Assembly (NCBI GenBank): GCA_016182785.1 | Contig: JACPFU010000029.1 | Location: 1-64,000 of the forward strand | DNA length: 64,000 bases | Origin: Lysobacterales bacterium | GTDB lineage: Bacteria > Pseudomonadota > Gammaproteobacteria > Xanthomonadales > Ahniellaceae | Direction: 5' to 3' | In this document: piece after piece, positions 1 to 8,888 of the stretch | Layout: the number at the start of each line of letters is the position of its first letter | Numbering within the stretch: position 1 is the first letter of the stretch | Notes under the pieces: generated by a model | What the model was told of the DNA's origin: nothing | The model's input: only the letters and a program-made list of their open reading frames with translations | Databases searched by the model: none | Position numbers and translations under genes: made by a program

Positions 1-60
1 TGCTCACCCGCCAGGCGCCCACACAAAACACCTGTGCACGCTGTCAAAGATCTCTTGCCA
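1..60 (-). other. rRNA operon leader with boxA-like element
   Basis: Read on the minus strand, this stretch resembles the leader in front of a 16S rRNA gene. A boxA-like antitermination element, GATCTTTGACA (forward 42-52), is followed by TGTGTGGGCGC, in the same order as the TCTTTAACA and TGTGTGGGCAC of the E. coli rrn leader. The 16S gene itself would lie to the left of the window. The assignment is inferred from layout and from the strong promoter just upstream. Confidence 0.75.
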
Positions 61-112
61 CCGCGAACCTTCGTTCGCTTCCTCGCAACGTTTCGTCCCG
101 AGTGAGCCGCGC

Positions 113-140
113 ATTATAAAGCACGTTTGGTGGCTGTCAA
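113..140 (-). promoter_or_regulatory. Consensus sigma-70 promoter of the rRNA operon
   Basis: On the minus strand a perfect -35 TTGACA (forward 135-140) and a perfect -10 TATAAT (forward 113-118) are separated by 16 bases. A GC-rich discriminator (GCGCGGC) follows, as is typical of stringently controlled rRNA promoters. An A-rich patch (AAAATAA, forward 153-159) upstream of the -35 could act as a weak UP element. It fires towards the left edge of the window. Confidence 0.85.
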
Positions 141-181
141 CTGTTCGCGAGCGGTTATTTTGATGCCGCGTCGCGCCGGTT

Positions 182-202
182 GCCCCTCCTTGCGGAAGGG
201 GC
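182..202 (-). terminator. Hairpin downstream of tyrS, possible terminator
   Basis: Near-perfect inverted repeat GCCCCT...AGGGGC between the tyrS stop codon and the rRNA promoter. No T-run follows on the minus strand, so it is at best a weak intrinsic terminator. It may separate tyrS from the rRNA operon. Confidence 0.35.
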
Positions 203-270
203 GCGAACTCTAGCCACACGCTCCGGACTTGGGAAGCCTTGACGTGCAGGCAAAGCCGGCCTGTTCAGGT

Positions 271-1476
271 TCAGCGCAGGACCACCCGCAGAAACGTGCG
301 CTTGCCGACCTGCAAAATGAACGAGGCGCCCGCAGCGAATGCCGCATCCTTGTTCTCGACCACCTCGCCATCGATGCGCACGCCACGCTCACCGATCTTG
401 CGAATGGCTTCGGAAGTGCTCGCGAGCAAGCCGCTCTGCTTGAGCAGTTGCGGCAAGCGGATGCCCTCTGCAGCCACCACGATTTCGCGCTCTTCGATGT
501 CCGTCGGCAACGCGCCGCCCTTGATGGTGTCGTTCCAGTAGCGCAGCGCCTCTGCCGCCGCCGGCTTGCCGTGGAAGCGCTCGACCAGTTCGAGCGCTAG
601 CGCGAGCTTGAAGTCACGCGGATTCGCCTGCCCGGCGCCCACCTCGGCCTTCATGCGCGCGATGTCGGCCATCGATTGCGCGAACGAGAGCAGCTCGAAA
701 TAGCGCCACATCAGGTCGTCGGAGATGCGCATGGTCTTGCCGAAGATCTCGTTCGGGGCTTCGTTGATGCCGATGTAGTTACCGAGCGACTTCGACATCT
801 TGTTGACGCCGTCGAGCCCCTCCAGCAGTGGCATGGTGATCACGATCTGCGGTGCCTGCCCAACCTCTCCCTGCAGTTGGCGCCCGACCAACAGATTGAA
901 CTTCTGGTCGGTGCCGCCAAGTTCGACGTCGGCGCTCAGCGCCACCGAGTCGTAACCCTGCACCAGCGGGTAGAGAAACTCGTGGATCGCGATCGGCTGC
1001 TGGCCAGCGTAGCGTTTGTGGAAATCGTCGCGTTCGAGCATGCGCGCCACGGTGTGCTTTGCGGCGAGCCGGATCATGTCCGCGGCCGACATCTTGCCGA
1101 ACCACTCGGAGTTGAAGCGCAGCTCGGTACGGTCGCGATCGAGCACCTTGAACACCTGGTCGGCATAGGTCCTGGCGTTCGCGGCGACATCATCCTCGGA
1201 CAGTGGCTTGCGCGTCGCGTTCTTGCCGGTCGGGTCGCCGATCATTCCGGTGAAGTCGCCGATCAGGAAGATGACCTGGTGGCCGAGCTGCTGGAACTGG
1301 CGCATCTTGTTCAGCAGCACGGTGTGGCCGAGGTGCAGGTCGGGCGCGGTCGGGTCGAATCCCGCCTTGATGCGCAGCGGTCGGCCCAGCTTCAGGCGCG
1401 CTTCGAGTTCCTCCAGCTTGATGACTTCCTCGGCACCGCGGCCGATCAGATCGAGTGATTCCTGCAATGAAGACAT
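271..1476 (-). CDS. tyrS: Tyrosine--tRNA ligase
   Basis: Cytoplasmic class I aminoacyl-tRNA synthetase that charges tRNA-Tyr. The 401-residue protein shows the HIGH signature as HLGH (residues 48-51), the KMSKS loop (226-230) and a C-terminal S4-type RNA-binding domain from about residue 340. Length and motifs fit the roughly 400-residue TyrS form common in Proteobacteria. The reading frame stays open 17 codons further upstream. The ATG at 1476 was chosen because the family begins close to the motif Ser-Leu-Gln-Glu-Ser-Leu. It lies directly upstream of an rRNA operon leader and is divergent from an M23 peptidase gene, an arrangement familiar from Lysobacterales. Confidence 0.97.
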   Translation of the reverse strand: MSSLQESLDLIGRGAEEVIKLEELEARLKLGRPLRIKAGFDPTAPDLHLGHTVLLNKMRQFQQLGHQVIFLIGDFTGMIGDPTGKNATRKPLSEDDVAANARTYADQVFKVLDRDRTELRFNSEWFGKMSAADMIRLAAKHTVARMLERDDFHKRYAGQQPIAIHEFLYPLVQGYDSVALSADVELGGTDQKFNLLVGRQLQGEVGQAPQIVITMPLLEGLDGVNKMSKSLGNYIGINEAPNEIFGKTMRISDDLMWRYFELLSFAQSMADIARMKAEVGAGQANPRDFKLALALELVERFHGKPAAAEALRYWNDTIKGGALPTDIEEREIVVAAEGIRLPQLLKQSGLLASTSEAIRKIGERGVRIDGEVVENKDAAFAAGASFILQVGKRTFLRVVLR

Positions 1477-1680
1477 GCCTGGGCCTGCGCTTTCGATGGA
1501 GAACGAACCCGGTACCTTAGCGGACACCGCGCCGCGGCTGCAGCGGCAGCGACCATGACCGGCCTGAAAAGTTAAATGCTCGTTAACGCGCGCAAGCCGG
1601 AATTCCCAATGGCTTCAAAGGTTTGACAGGCGAATCCGGGCGCGGATACCGTACCGGCCGGTTTGTCCGCGGTGCACCCA

Positions 1681-3156
1681 ATGGCCTGGTTTTCGGTACG
1701 TCTGTTCAAGCAAGCCACGCCCCACCGCCAGGCCCTGCGGCGCCACGCGCAGCGGCGCCACGCGCACTTCTACCAACTGCGTTCGGACTGGACCGTGTTT
1801 CGCTCCTGGCCGTTCGCCGAGATCGACTGGCGACGCAAGCCCTGGGTGGTCGCCGCGGCCAGTGCGCTGCTGGCGCTGTTTGGCATGGCCGTGCTGCCCT
1901 CGTTCGCGTCGATCTTCCGCGTCGACACCTACGACGACCTGCCCGCGATCGCATTGACGCTACCGGAGCAGCCGATCGCCACGTTCGTTCCGGGCCAGGG
2001 CGATGACCGCGTGGCGCTGATCGACGGCGTCTACGCGCCGCTGTCGGAGGCCTCGCTGTGGACCTCGGTCACGATCGAGCGCGGGCAGACGCTGGGCGAG
2101 ATCTTCGGCAAGTTCGGCATCTCGCCGCAGCAACTGGCTCGCCTGGTAGCGGCGGCACCGAGCGCCGACAGCTTCACGCGCCTGCGCCCCGGGGATCGCA
2201 TCGGAATCCGTCGCGACTCCGCCGGAACGCTGACCGCGCTGCAGCTCAACGTCGATAGCGACACCCGCCGCATCGTCGAGATCAGCGGCGATCAGGTCAG
2301 CGAACGGACCATCGAGCGACCGGTCGAGAAACGCATGCGCGTTGCCAGCGGCCGGATCGTCGGCTCGCTGTTCGGAGCGGGAGAGGAAGCCGGGCTTGAC
2401 GACGGCACCATCATCAAGCTGGCCAAGGTGTTCGGCTACGACATCGACTTCGCGCAGGACCTGCGGCGCGGCGACCAGTTCGCGGTCGTGTTCGAGGAGA
2501 TGTACCGCGATGGCGAGGTGATCGCCGGCGGCGAGATCATCGCCGCGACCTTCGTGAACCGGGGCCGCCGTTTCGATGCGCTGCGCTTCGAGAAGAGCGA
2601 TGGCAGCGTGGAGTACTACGACCAAGGCGGGCGTCCGCTGCGCAAGGCGTTCATCCGCACGCCGGTCGAATTCTCGCGGATCAGCTCGCGTTTCAGTTCT
2701 GCCCGTCGACATCCGATCCTCGGCACGGTGCGCGCGCACAAGGGCGTCGACTATGCCGCTCCGTCGGGTACTCCGATCATCGCGGCGGCAGCCGGGCGCG
2801 TGCGGTTCGCCGGCTGGAGAAATGGTTATGGCCGCGTCGTGGAGATCGACCATGGCCGTGGCCACTCGACGCTGTATGCGCACATGTCGCGCTTCGGCAA
2901 GTCGGCCAAGTCCGGCACGCGCGTGCAACAGGGCGACAACATCGGCTATGTCGGCATGACCGGCCTCGCCACCGCGCCGCACCTGCACTACGAGTTCCGC
3001 ATCAACGGCATGCACCGCGACCCGCTCAAGGTGACCCTGCCGCCGCCGCAGCCGCTGCCGGGAGCGGCGATGGCTCGCTTCCGCGCCAGCACCGCGCCGT
3101 TCATCCGGCAGCTTGCGCGGGCCGAGCTGCAGACCGCGGCTTCCGCGCCGCGCTGA
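1681..3156 (+). CDS. M23 family murein endopeptidase with OapA/LysM-like domain
   Basis: Predicted membrane-anchored peptidoglycan DD-endopeptidase of the MepM type. After a basic cytoplasmic N-terminus there is one transmembrane segment (about residues 54-78), then an OapA/LysM-like domain (about 115-200), a linker, and a C-terminal LytM/M23 domain with zinc ligands in HKGVD (H353, D357) and HLH (H434, H436). All ligands are present, so it should be active. A TTG at 1663 gives an alternative six-residue extension; the ATG at 1681 is preferred. Its stop overlaps the anmK start by one base (TGATG), so the two are probably co-translated and both serve wall turnover. Confidence 0.93.
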   Translation: MAWFSVRLFKQATPHRQALRRHAQRRHAHFYQLRSDWTVFRSWPFAEIDWRRKPWVVAAASALLALFGMAVLPSFASIFRVDTYDDLPAIALTLPEQPIATFVPGQGDDRVALIDGVYAPLSEASLWTSVTIERGQTLGEIFGKFGISPQQLARLVAAAPSADSFTRLRPGDRIGIRRDSAGTLTALQLNVDSDTRRIVEISGDQVSERTIERPVEKRMRVASGRIVGSLFGAGEEAGLDDGTIIKLAKVFGYDIDFAQDLRRGDQFAVVFEEMYRDGEVIAGGEIIAATFVNRGRRFDALRFEKSDGSVEYYDQGGRPLRKAFIRTPVEFSRISSRFSSARRHPILGTVRAHKGVDYAAPSGTPIIAAAAGRVRFAGWRNGYGRVVEIDHGRGHSTLYAHMSRFGKSAKSGTRVQQGDNIGYVGMTGLATAPHLHYEFRINGMHRDPLKVTLPPPQPLPGAAMARFRASTAPFIRQLARAELQTAASAPR

Positions 3157-4262
3157 TGGGCGATCGTTCGCTGTATCTGGGACTGATCTCGGGCACCAGC
3201 GCAGACGCGATCGACGCGGCGCTGGTCGCGTTCGACGGCACCACGCCGCGTTGCCTGGCCACCGCCGCGACACCCTACGCTCCGGCGCTGCAGGCGCGCA
3301 TTCTCGATCTCGCACTCGGCCGCGTCGGCGCCGACTTCGACCGCTGCGGCGCGCTCGACGTCGAGATCGGAGAAGCCTTCGCCGCCGCCGCCGAGTCGCT
3401 GATCCGCGCCAGCGGGGTCGACCGCAACCGCATTCGCGCGGTCGGATCGCACGGCCAGACGCTCTGGCACCGACCCGATGCGTCGCCACCGTTCAGCGTG
3501 CAGCTCGGCGATCCCAACGTCATCGCCGAGCGCTTGCGCCTGCGCACGGTGGCCGATTTCCGGCGCCGAGACATCGCCGCCGGCGGCCAGGGCGCCCCGC
3601 TGGCGCCGGCCTTCCACGACGCCTTTCTGGCGTCGCCAACGGAAGCGCGCGCAGTGCTGAACCTCGGCGGCATCGCCAACCTGACCCTGCTGGTGCCCGG
3701 GGAGCCGGTGCGCGGCTTCGACACCGGCCCGGCAAGCGCGCTGATGGACGCCTGGTGCCAGACGCACACCGGCGCCACGTTCGACCGCGACGGCCGATGG
3801 GCCGCGCAGGGCCGCGTGCTGGACGGACTGCTGGCACGGCTTGCGGCCGACCCGTACTTCCCGCGTCCGGCACCGAAGAGCACCGGACGCGAGACCTTTC
3901 AGTTGCAGTGGTTGCGCGAGCACCTGGAGGGCAGCGAGGACAGCGCCGACGTGCAGGCCACGCTGCTGGCATTGACCGCACAGACGGTGGCGTCCGCGCT
4001 GCGCCGCGAATGCGCCGGCGCCAGGCGCGTGATCGCCTGCGGCGGCGGCGTGCACAATCCGCAGTTGATGGCGGCGCTGCGCCTTGCGCTCGCGCCGGTG
4101 AGGCTCGAGACCTCGGATCTGTACGGTCTCGATCCGGACTACGTCGAGGCCATGCTGTTTGCCTGGCTGGCGCGCGAGACGCTGGAAGGCCGGCCCGGAA
4201 ACCGGCCCGAGGTGACCGGCGCCCGCGGCGCTCGCGTGCTCGGCGCGATCTACCCGGGCTAG
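3156..4262 (+). CDS. anmK: Anhydro-N-acetylmuramic acid kinase
   Basis: Phosphorylates and opens 1,6-anhydro-MurNAc to MurNAc-6-phosphate during cell-wall recycling in the cytoplasm. The 368-residue length matches the family. The N-terminal phosphate-binding signature reads GLISGTSAD, and the catalytic region FDTGPASALMDAW is intact. Translation probably couples to the upstream M23 peptidase through a one-base overlap. The stop codon shares the palindrome CTAG with the stop of the convergent gene on the other strand. ampG, the importer that supplies its substrate, lies 330 bases beyond. Confidence 0.96.
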   Translation: MGDRSLYLGLISGTSADAIDAALVAFDGTTPRCLATAATPYAPALQARILDLALGRVGADFDRCGALDVEIGEAFAAAAESLIRASGVDRNRIRAVGSHGQTLWHRPDASPPFSVQLGDPNVIAERLRLRTVADFRRRDIAAGGQGAPLAPAFHDAFLASPTEARAVLNLGGIANLTLLVPGEPVRGFDTGPASALMDAWCQTHTGATFDRDGRWAAQGRVLDGLLARLAADPYFPRPAPKSTGRETFQLQWLREHLEGSEDSADVQATLLALTAQTVASALRRECAGARRVIACGGGVHNPQLMAALRLALAPVRLETSDLYGLDPDYVEAMLFAWLARETLEGRPGNRPEVTGARGARVLGAIYPG

Positions 4263-4513
4263 CTCCGGGGCAACTGCTCGAATGCGGCAATGGCCGCGCG
4301 CAACGCCTCGTTCTCGTCCTTGTCCCAGGCGCCGGCCAGCCGCGCGATGTCCTGCTTGGGATTTGCCACCGCCAGCGTTTCCGCATCGAGCTTCAGCGCT
4401 TGCCGCAACAGCTTCAGCAACACGTCGTTGAGCGGCATGTTGTTGTTGCGCGCGATCTCCTTGATGCGCTCGGCCATCTCGTTGTCGATGCCGCGGATGA
4501 GAACATCGGGCAC
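4259..4513 (-). CDS. Orphan ribbon-helix-helix (FitA/Arc-like) protein
   Basis: Small 84-residue protein starting MPDVLIRGID, followed by two helices rich in basic and Leu residues and the segment NMPLNDVLLKLL. This is the pattern of FitA-type ribbon-helix-helix antitoxins that bind DNA as dimers. No PIN-domain toxin or other partner sits next to it: the flanking genes are anmK (convergent, stops sharing CTAG) and ampG. It may be a solitary antitoxin remnant or a free-standing repressor. Family membership is inferred from pattern only. Confidence 0.7.
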   Translation of the reverse strand: MPDVLIRGIDNEMAERIKEIARNNNMPLNDVLLKLLRQALKLDAETLAVANPKQDIARLAGAWDKDENEALRAAIAAFEQLPRS

Positions 4514-4594
4514 AGCAGGGCTCCCGTTTCGGTGGGCGATGCTAGCCCGCTGGATTCCGGCCCTGCAACCAACTGTGTCGCGAAATCCGCGCCT

Positions 4595-5923
4595 TCAGCC
4601 CGCGGCGACACGCGGCGGTTGCCGCCGTGCCAGCAGCAGGCACAGCCCCAATGTCGGAATGCCGATCAGCGCGGTGCCGGCGAAGAAGATGGCATAGGCG
4701 TCGACCAGCGTGCGTCCGGATTCGAGCCACTCCACGATGGCGCCGGAAAACCCTTTCAGCACCTTGCCGAGCAGCGCATAGAACGAACTCAGCAAGGCGT
4801 ATTGGGTGGCGGTGTAGCCCAGACTGGTCAGGCTCGACATGTAGGCCACCAGCGCCGCACCTGCGAACCCGGCGGAGAAGTTGTCGATCGCCATCGTCAT
4901 CGAGAACACCGTCGCGTCGCCGCCGGACCAGGCCAACCACGAGAACGCCAGATTCGAGCCCGGGCCAAGCACGGCTCCGAGCAGCAGGGTGGCAACGAAG
5001 CCGAAGCGCAGGGCGAACAGTCCGGCGCCGGCGATGCCGGCGAGCGAAGCCACGAGGCCGAGCGAGCCGCGCACCGCGCCGACCATTTCCTTGTCGAGGC
5101 CGAGATCGGCATACAGCGGATTGGCCATCGGCCCCATCACGAAATCGGGCAGCCGGTACAGGCTGATCGCGGCCAGCATCAGCAGTGCGTGCGCGCCGTG
5201 GGTGCGGAAGAAGGCCAGGAACGGCCCGGCGATGGCGTCGGCCACGGCGCGCAGCGAAAGCAGGCTGGTGTTGTCGCGGGACACCGCTTGCGGCTCCCTG
5301 GCCAGCGCGACCGCGAGCACGCCGACCGTCATCAGCAGGGCCATCGCCTGGTAGGACAGCTTCCAACCCACGCCGGCCGCAAGCACCAGGATCCAGGCGT
5401 CGGCGATCAGCAGTGCCGCGCGGTAACCAAGCTGGGCCGCGGAACTGAGCAGGGCCATCGCTTCGTCGTCCGCCGACGACTCGATGCGCCAGGCATCGAC
5501 GACGATGTCCTGGGTGGCCGAAGCGAACGCAGCGAGCAACGCGAACGCGCCGAACCACCCGACCTGGTGCGGTGCCGGTCCGATCGCCGCCATCGCCAGA
5601 AACGCGACCATGACCAGCAGTTGCGACAGCAGCATCCAGCCGCGGCGCAAGCCCAGCCAGCGGCCGAGCAGCGGCACCTGCACGCGGTCGATCAGCGGAG
5701 CCCAGAGGAACTTTAGCGAGTAGCACAAACCCACCCAGGACAGGAAACCGATGGTGGTGAGCTCGATGCCGACTTCGCGCAGCCAGTAGCCGAGCGTGTT
5801 GCCGACCAGCATGAACGGCAGCCCGGAGGCGAAGCCGAGCAGCAGCATGATCAGCGTGCGCGGCTGGCGCAAGCCGCTCAGCACGCGCCGCCAGCCGGGC
5901 TGCGAAGAGCGTTCAGGGCGCAT
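4595..5923 (-). CDS. ampG: AmpG-type muropeptide permease (MFS)
   Basis: Inner-membrane major facilitator protein expected to import GlcNAc-anhydroMurNAc peptides for wall recycling. The 442-residue protein has about 12 hydrophobic helices and the AmpG-like N-terminal stretch GFASGLPFMLVGNTLGYWL, plus the conserved TQDIVVDAWRIE and AIDNFSAGFAGAA segments. The start at 5923 lies inside the end of xthA (11-base overlap), so it is probably translated from the same message. With anmK and the M23 peptidase nearby, it forms a loose cell-wall recycling neighbourhood. Confidence 0.92.
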   Translation of the reverse strand: MRPERSSQPGWRRVLSGLRQPRTLIMLLLGFASGLPFMLVGNTLGYWLREVGIELTTIGFLSWVGLCYSLKFLWAPLIDRVQVPLLGRWLGLRRGWMLLSQLLVMVAFLAMAAIGPAPHQVGWFGAFALLAAFASATQDIVVDAWRIESSADDEAMALLSSAAQLGYRAALLIADAWILVLAAGVGWKLSYQAMALLMTVGVLAVALAREPQAVSRDNTSLLSLRAVADAIAGPFLAFFRTHGAHALLMLAAISLYRLPDFVMGPMANPLYADLGLDKEMVGAVRGSLGLVASLAGIAGAGLFALRFGFVATLLLGAVLGPGSNLAFSWLAWSGGDATVFSMTMAIDNFSAGFAGAALVAYMSSLTSLGYTATQYALLSSFYALLGKVLKGFSGAIVEWLESGRTLVDAYAIFFAGTALIGIPTLGLCLLLARRQPPRVAAG

Positions 5924-6683
5924 AGTCCACCACCACCGGCGCGTGGTCCGAGAAGCGCGGCTCGCGCAGCATGGTGCAGGCGCGCAGGCGCTCGCGCAGC
6001 CCCGGGCTGACCCATTGGTAGTCGATGCGCCAGCCGACATTGTTCGCGCGCGCGGCACCGCGCTGCGACCACCACGAGTAGTCCTCGCCCTGCGGCTGCA
6101 GATGGCGATAGGCGTCGACCCAGCCCTGTTCGGCCAGCGCATTGAGCCAGTCGCGCTCTTCCGCAAGGCAACCGGAGGTGTTCTGGTTCGAGGTCCAGTT
6201 GCGGATGTCGAGGCGCGAGCGAACGATGTTCCAGTCGCCGCACAGCACGTAGTCGCGACCGCTCGACAGCCATTCCGCCAGCTGTGGCGCGAGCCACTGC
6301 ATGACCTGGAACTTGAACTGCTGGCGTGCGTCGCCCGAGGACCCCGACGGCAGGTACAGCGAAACCACGCTGAGCCGACCGAAACGCGCTTCCAGATAGC
6401 GGCCTTCGGCGTCGAATGCGTCGACACCGAGCGAACTGCGGACCTCGTCCGGCGGCTGCCGCGCGTAGATCGCAACGCCGCTGTAACCCTTGCGCGTGCT
6501 CGCGTCGCGGAAATGCCGGTGGTAGCCGGCCGGCGCGAATACCGCCGCCGCAAGCTGCTCCGGCTGCGCGCGCGTCTCCTGCAGGCAAAGCACGTCGGCC
6601 TGCTGGTCGACGAACCAGTCGAAGAAGCCCTTGGTCGCTGCCGAGCGAATGCCGTTGGCGTTGAAACTGATGATGCGCATCAT
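5913..6683 (-). CDS. xthA: Exodeoxyribonuclease III
   Basis: AP endonuclease and 3'-5' exonuclease for base excision repair. The 256-residue protein has the endonuclease/exonuclease/phosphatase fold: RIISFNANGIRSA at the N-terminus, the metal-binding glutamate in CLQETR, GDWNI in the middle, and the C-terminal SDHAPVVVDY with the catalytic His. Two tandem ATG codons could start it; the first is preceded by AAGGG at good spacing. It is divergent from pyrE and overlaps ampG downstream. Confidence 0.95.
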   Translation of the reverse strand: MMRIISFNANGIRSAATKGFFDWFVDQQADVLCLQETRAQPEQLAAAVFAPAGYHRHFRDASTRKGYSGVAIYARQPPDEVRSSLGVDAFDAEGRYLEARFGRLSVVSLYLPSGSSGDARQQFKFQVMQWLAPQLAEWLSSGRDYVLCGDWNIVRSRLDIRNWTSNQNTSGCLAEERDWLNALAEQGWVDAYRHLQPQGEDYSWWSQRGAARANNVGWRIDYQWVSPGLRERLRACTMLREPRFSDHAPVVVDYAP

Positions 6684-6747
6684 GGCGCCCTTCGCGAAAC
6701 CGACCCGCAACATAGCCGAAGCCGGCAAGACTGCCGAGCCGTCGGCC

Positions 6748-6761
6748 GGCTAAACTCCCGC
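6748..6761 (+). promoter_or_regulatory. Putative -10 region of the pyrE promoter
   Basis: GGCTAAACTCCCGC, with TAAACT as the -10 hexamer, lies 29 bases ahead of the pyrE start. The same 14 bases recur upstream of the atp operon (44878-44891), and TAAACTCCC recurs upstream of fis. No good -35 is visible at the usual spacing. Confidence 0.5.
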
Positions 6762-6784
6762 CCCGTTTCGGCCGGATTGCGGAC

Positions 6785-7432
6785 ATGCTCGATCACCAGC
6801 GCGAGTTCCTGGAACTGGCACTGCAGCACCAGGTGCTGCGCTTTGGCGAGTTCACGCTCAAGTCCGGGCGCGTCAGTCCCTACTTCTTCAATGCCGGTCG
6901 CTTCAACGACGGCGCCGCGCTGGCCGGGCTCGGTCGTGCCTACGCCACCACGCTCATGCGCAGCGGCATCGACTTCGACATGCTGTTCGGCCCCGCCTAC
7001 AAGGGCATCGCGCTCGCCACCGCGACCGCGATCGCGCTGGCCGACCGGCACGGCCGCAACGTCCCGCTGGCGTTCAACCGCAAGGAAGCGAAGACGCACG
7101 GCGAGGGCGGGGCGATCATCGGCGCCGCGTTGCGCGGCCGGGTGCTGATCGTCGACGACGTGATCACCGCCGGCACCGCCGTGCGCGAGGCGATCGAACT
7201 GATCCGCGCCGAGGGCGCGCAGCCGGCCGGCGTGCTGATCGCGCTCGATCGCCAGGAGCGCGGCCAGGGCACGCTGTCGGCGGTCGATGAAGTGCGCGCC
7301 GAGTTCGCGATTCCGGTGGTTGCGATTGCCGGACTGGGCGAACTGCTGCAACTGACCGGTGAACATTCCGAGCTGATTCATCACCGTGCCGCGCTTTTGG
7401 ACTATCGTAGCCGGCACGGTGTCGCTGCCTGA
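6785..7432 (+). CDS. pyrE: Orotate phosphoribosyltransferase
   Basis: Converts orotate and PRPP to OMP in pyrimidine synthesis. The 215-residue protein carries the PRPP-binding loop [13 protein letters not shown] (about residues 119-131), the substrate-contacting GPAYKGI segment, and the flexible-loop [13 protein letters not shown]. Length matches the bacterial enzyme. It is divergent from xthA and followed after 23 bases by the DUF4124 gene, which may share its transcript. Confidence 0.97.
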   Translation: MLDHQREFLELALQHQVLRFGEFTLKSGRVSPYFFNAGRFNDGAALAGLGRAYATTLMRSGIDFDMLFGPAYKGIALATATAIALADRHGRNVPLAFNRKEAKTHGEGGAIIGAALRGRVLIVDDVITAGTAVREAIELIRAEGAQPAGVLIALDRQERGQGTLSAVDEVRAEFAIPVVAIAGLGELLQLTGEHSELIHHRAALLDYRSRHGVAA

Positions 7433-7455
7433 GACCCCATCCCACGGAGCATTCC

Positions 7456-8100
7456 ATGCGCGTCGCAATCCTGACCTCTCTGTTCGTCCTCGGCATGGTC
7501 GCGGCCGCGCCGGCGGATGCCGGGAAGCTGTACAAGTGGGTCGACGAGAAGGGCAACGTGCATTACAGCGACAAGGTGCCACCCGAGGCAGCGAAGCTCG
7601 CGCGCAAGGAAATGAACGAGGCCGGCGTCACCGTCAAGCAGGTGGAGCGCGCCAAGACCCAGGAAGAGCTCGCGGCCGAGGCGGCGCAGAAGATCAAGGA
7701 CGAGGAGGCGCGCAAGATCGCCGAGGCCCAGGCCCAGGCCGACCGCGCGCTGATGCTCTCCTACAACACCGAAGACGACCTGATCCGCGCGCGCGAACAG
7801 GAGCTCGGCGTGATTGACGCCAACATGGCCACCGCGAAACTGACCATGGCCAGCCAGGAAAAGAATCTCTCGGAACTGCTTGCGCATGCCGCCGACTACG
7901 AGCGCAACAAGAAGCCGGTGCCGAAGAACGTCGCCGACTCGATCGCCAGCGTCCGTGCCCAGATCGAGTCGCAGCAGAAATCACTGACCGAGCGCGAGGC
8001 GTCGAAGGAGACGGTGCGCCTCGACTACGAAGCCAAGCTTGCACGCTGGCGCGAGCTTGCGGCCAAGTCCGCCGCCGACTCGGCGGCACCGAAGCAGTAG
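7456..8100 (+). CDS. DUF4124-domain secreted coiled-coil protein
   Basis: Exported protein of 214 residues. A signal peptide (about residues 1-22, ending ADAG) precedes a short DUF4124 domain with the motif LYKWVDEKGNVHYSDKVPPE. The rest is a long charged, alanine-rich helical region (about 60-205) likely to form a coiled coil. The molecular role of DUF4124 proteins is not established. The start has an ACGGAG ribosome site. It lies close behind pyrE and ends four bases before the convergent IspD-like gene. Confidence 0.88.
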   Translation: MRVAILTSLFVLGMVAAAPADAGKLYKWVDEKGNVHYSDKVPPEAAKLARKEMNEAGVTVKQVERAKTQEELAAEAAQKIKDEEARKIAEAQAQADRALMLSYNTEDDLIRAREQELGVIDANMATAKLTMASQEKNLSELLAHAADYERNKKPVPKNVADSIASVRAQIESQQKSLTEREASKETVRLDYEAKLARWRELAAKSAADSAAPKQ

Positions 8101-8104
8101 CCGA

Positions 8105-8788
8105 TCAGGCCGCGGCGCGCTGCTGCGCGGCGAGCGCCTGCGCCAGCATCCAGTCGAGCGGGTCGCGGATCAGGAATCCAGAGCGACGTCCTTCGACCAG
8201 CGCGATGGCGTGCCCGAGGCGCAGAGTGAGTTCGCATACGTTCATCTGCTCGGCCCCGGCGGTGTTGGCCGCCGCAGCCAGCACTTCGCCGAGCAGGCCG
8301 CGCTCGAAACCGAGCGGCAACTGGGTCGTCCAGTAGTTCTCCGGAGGCGTCGCCGACAACACCGTGGATCCCTGTGCACGCGCAAGGCTCATGCGTCCGC
8401 CCTGGAACACGCCCGCGGCCGGACGCTTGCGCAGCGCAGCCATCACCCGCCGGCACTCGCCGAGGTCCGGAAACGGTTGCGCCGCGCTGAACAGCAGCAC
8501 GTGGCGCCCGCGCGTCTCGGCCAGCGCCTCGACCAGGCCGGCCATGCCGGCGATGCCGGTCGCGCGTCGCACCGTTGCCGGTTGCAGGTCGGCTGCGAGC
8601 GAGAGTTCCTCGGCACCGAGCACGCAATACTCATCCACCTCGCCTTTCAGCAGGCGCAACTGGCGATCGAGCAGGTGCTCGCCACCCAGTCGCAGCCCTG
8701 CGATCAGCGCGCCATCGGGCAAGCGGCTGCGCGCATCGATAATCGCGCTGATCTTGATCTGCGGGCGTTTCGCCTTTGCGGCCTTCAT
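8105..8788 (-). CDS. Degenerate IspD-like nucleotidyltransferase-fold protein
   Basis: Protein of 227 residues. Its C-terminal third resembles the end of IspD (ALVEGRRSGFLIRDPLDWML) and the middle fits a Rossmann-like nucleotidyltransferase. The N-terminal glycine-rich nucleotide loop and conserved Arg/Lys of active cytidylyltransferases are not recognisable: the region reads KISAIIDARSRLPDG. A catalytic role is therefore doubtful. The ATG at 8788 has a GGGGA ribosome site and ends a run of open frame that continues upstream without support. It is convergent with the DUF4124 gene. The function is unknown. Confidence 0.7.
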   Translation of the reverse strand: MKAAKAKRPQIKISAIIDARSRLPDGALIAGLRLGGEHLLDRQLRLLKGEVDEYCVLGAEELSLAADLQPATVRRATGIAGMAGLVEALAETRGRHVLLFSAAQPFPDLGECRRVMAALRKRPAAGVFQGGRMSLARAQGSTVLSATPPENYWTTQLPLGFERGLLGEVLAAAANTAGAEQMNVCELTLRLGHAIALVEGRRSGFLIRDPLDWMLAQALAAQQRAAA

Positions 8789-8888
8789 GCCGTCCCCGTC
8801 CACGTGCGTTGAAATTCCTGCCGCGAGATTAGTCCGGGCACCGCAGGTCCATCGCAAACGATGGCAACAGTCCCCCGCCACGGACGCC

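Noticed and set aside
3113..5716. An 867-codon plus-strand frame over anmK and ampG
   Set aside because: It is a shadow of anmK in another frame and of ampG on the opposite strand, with Arg-rich composition and no domain pattern.
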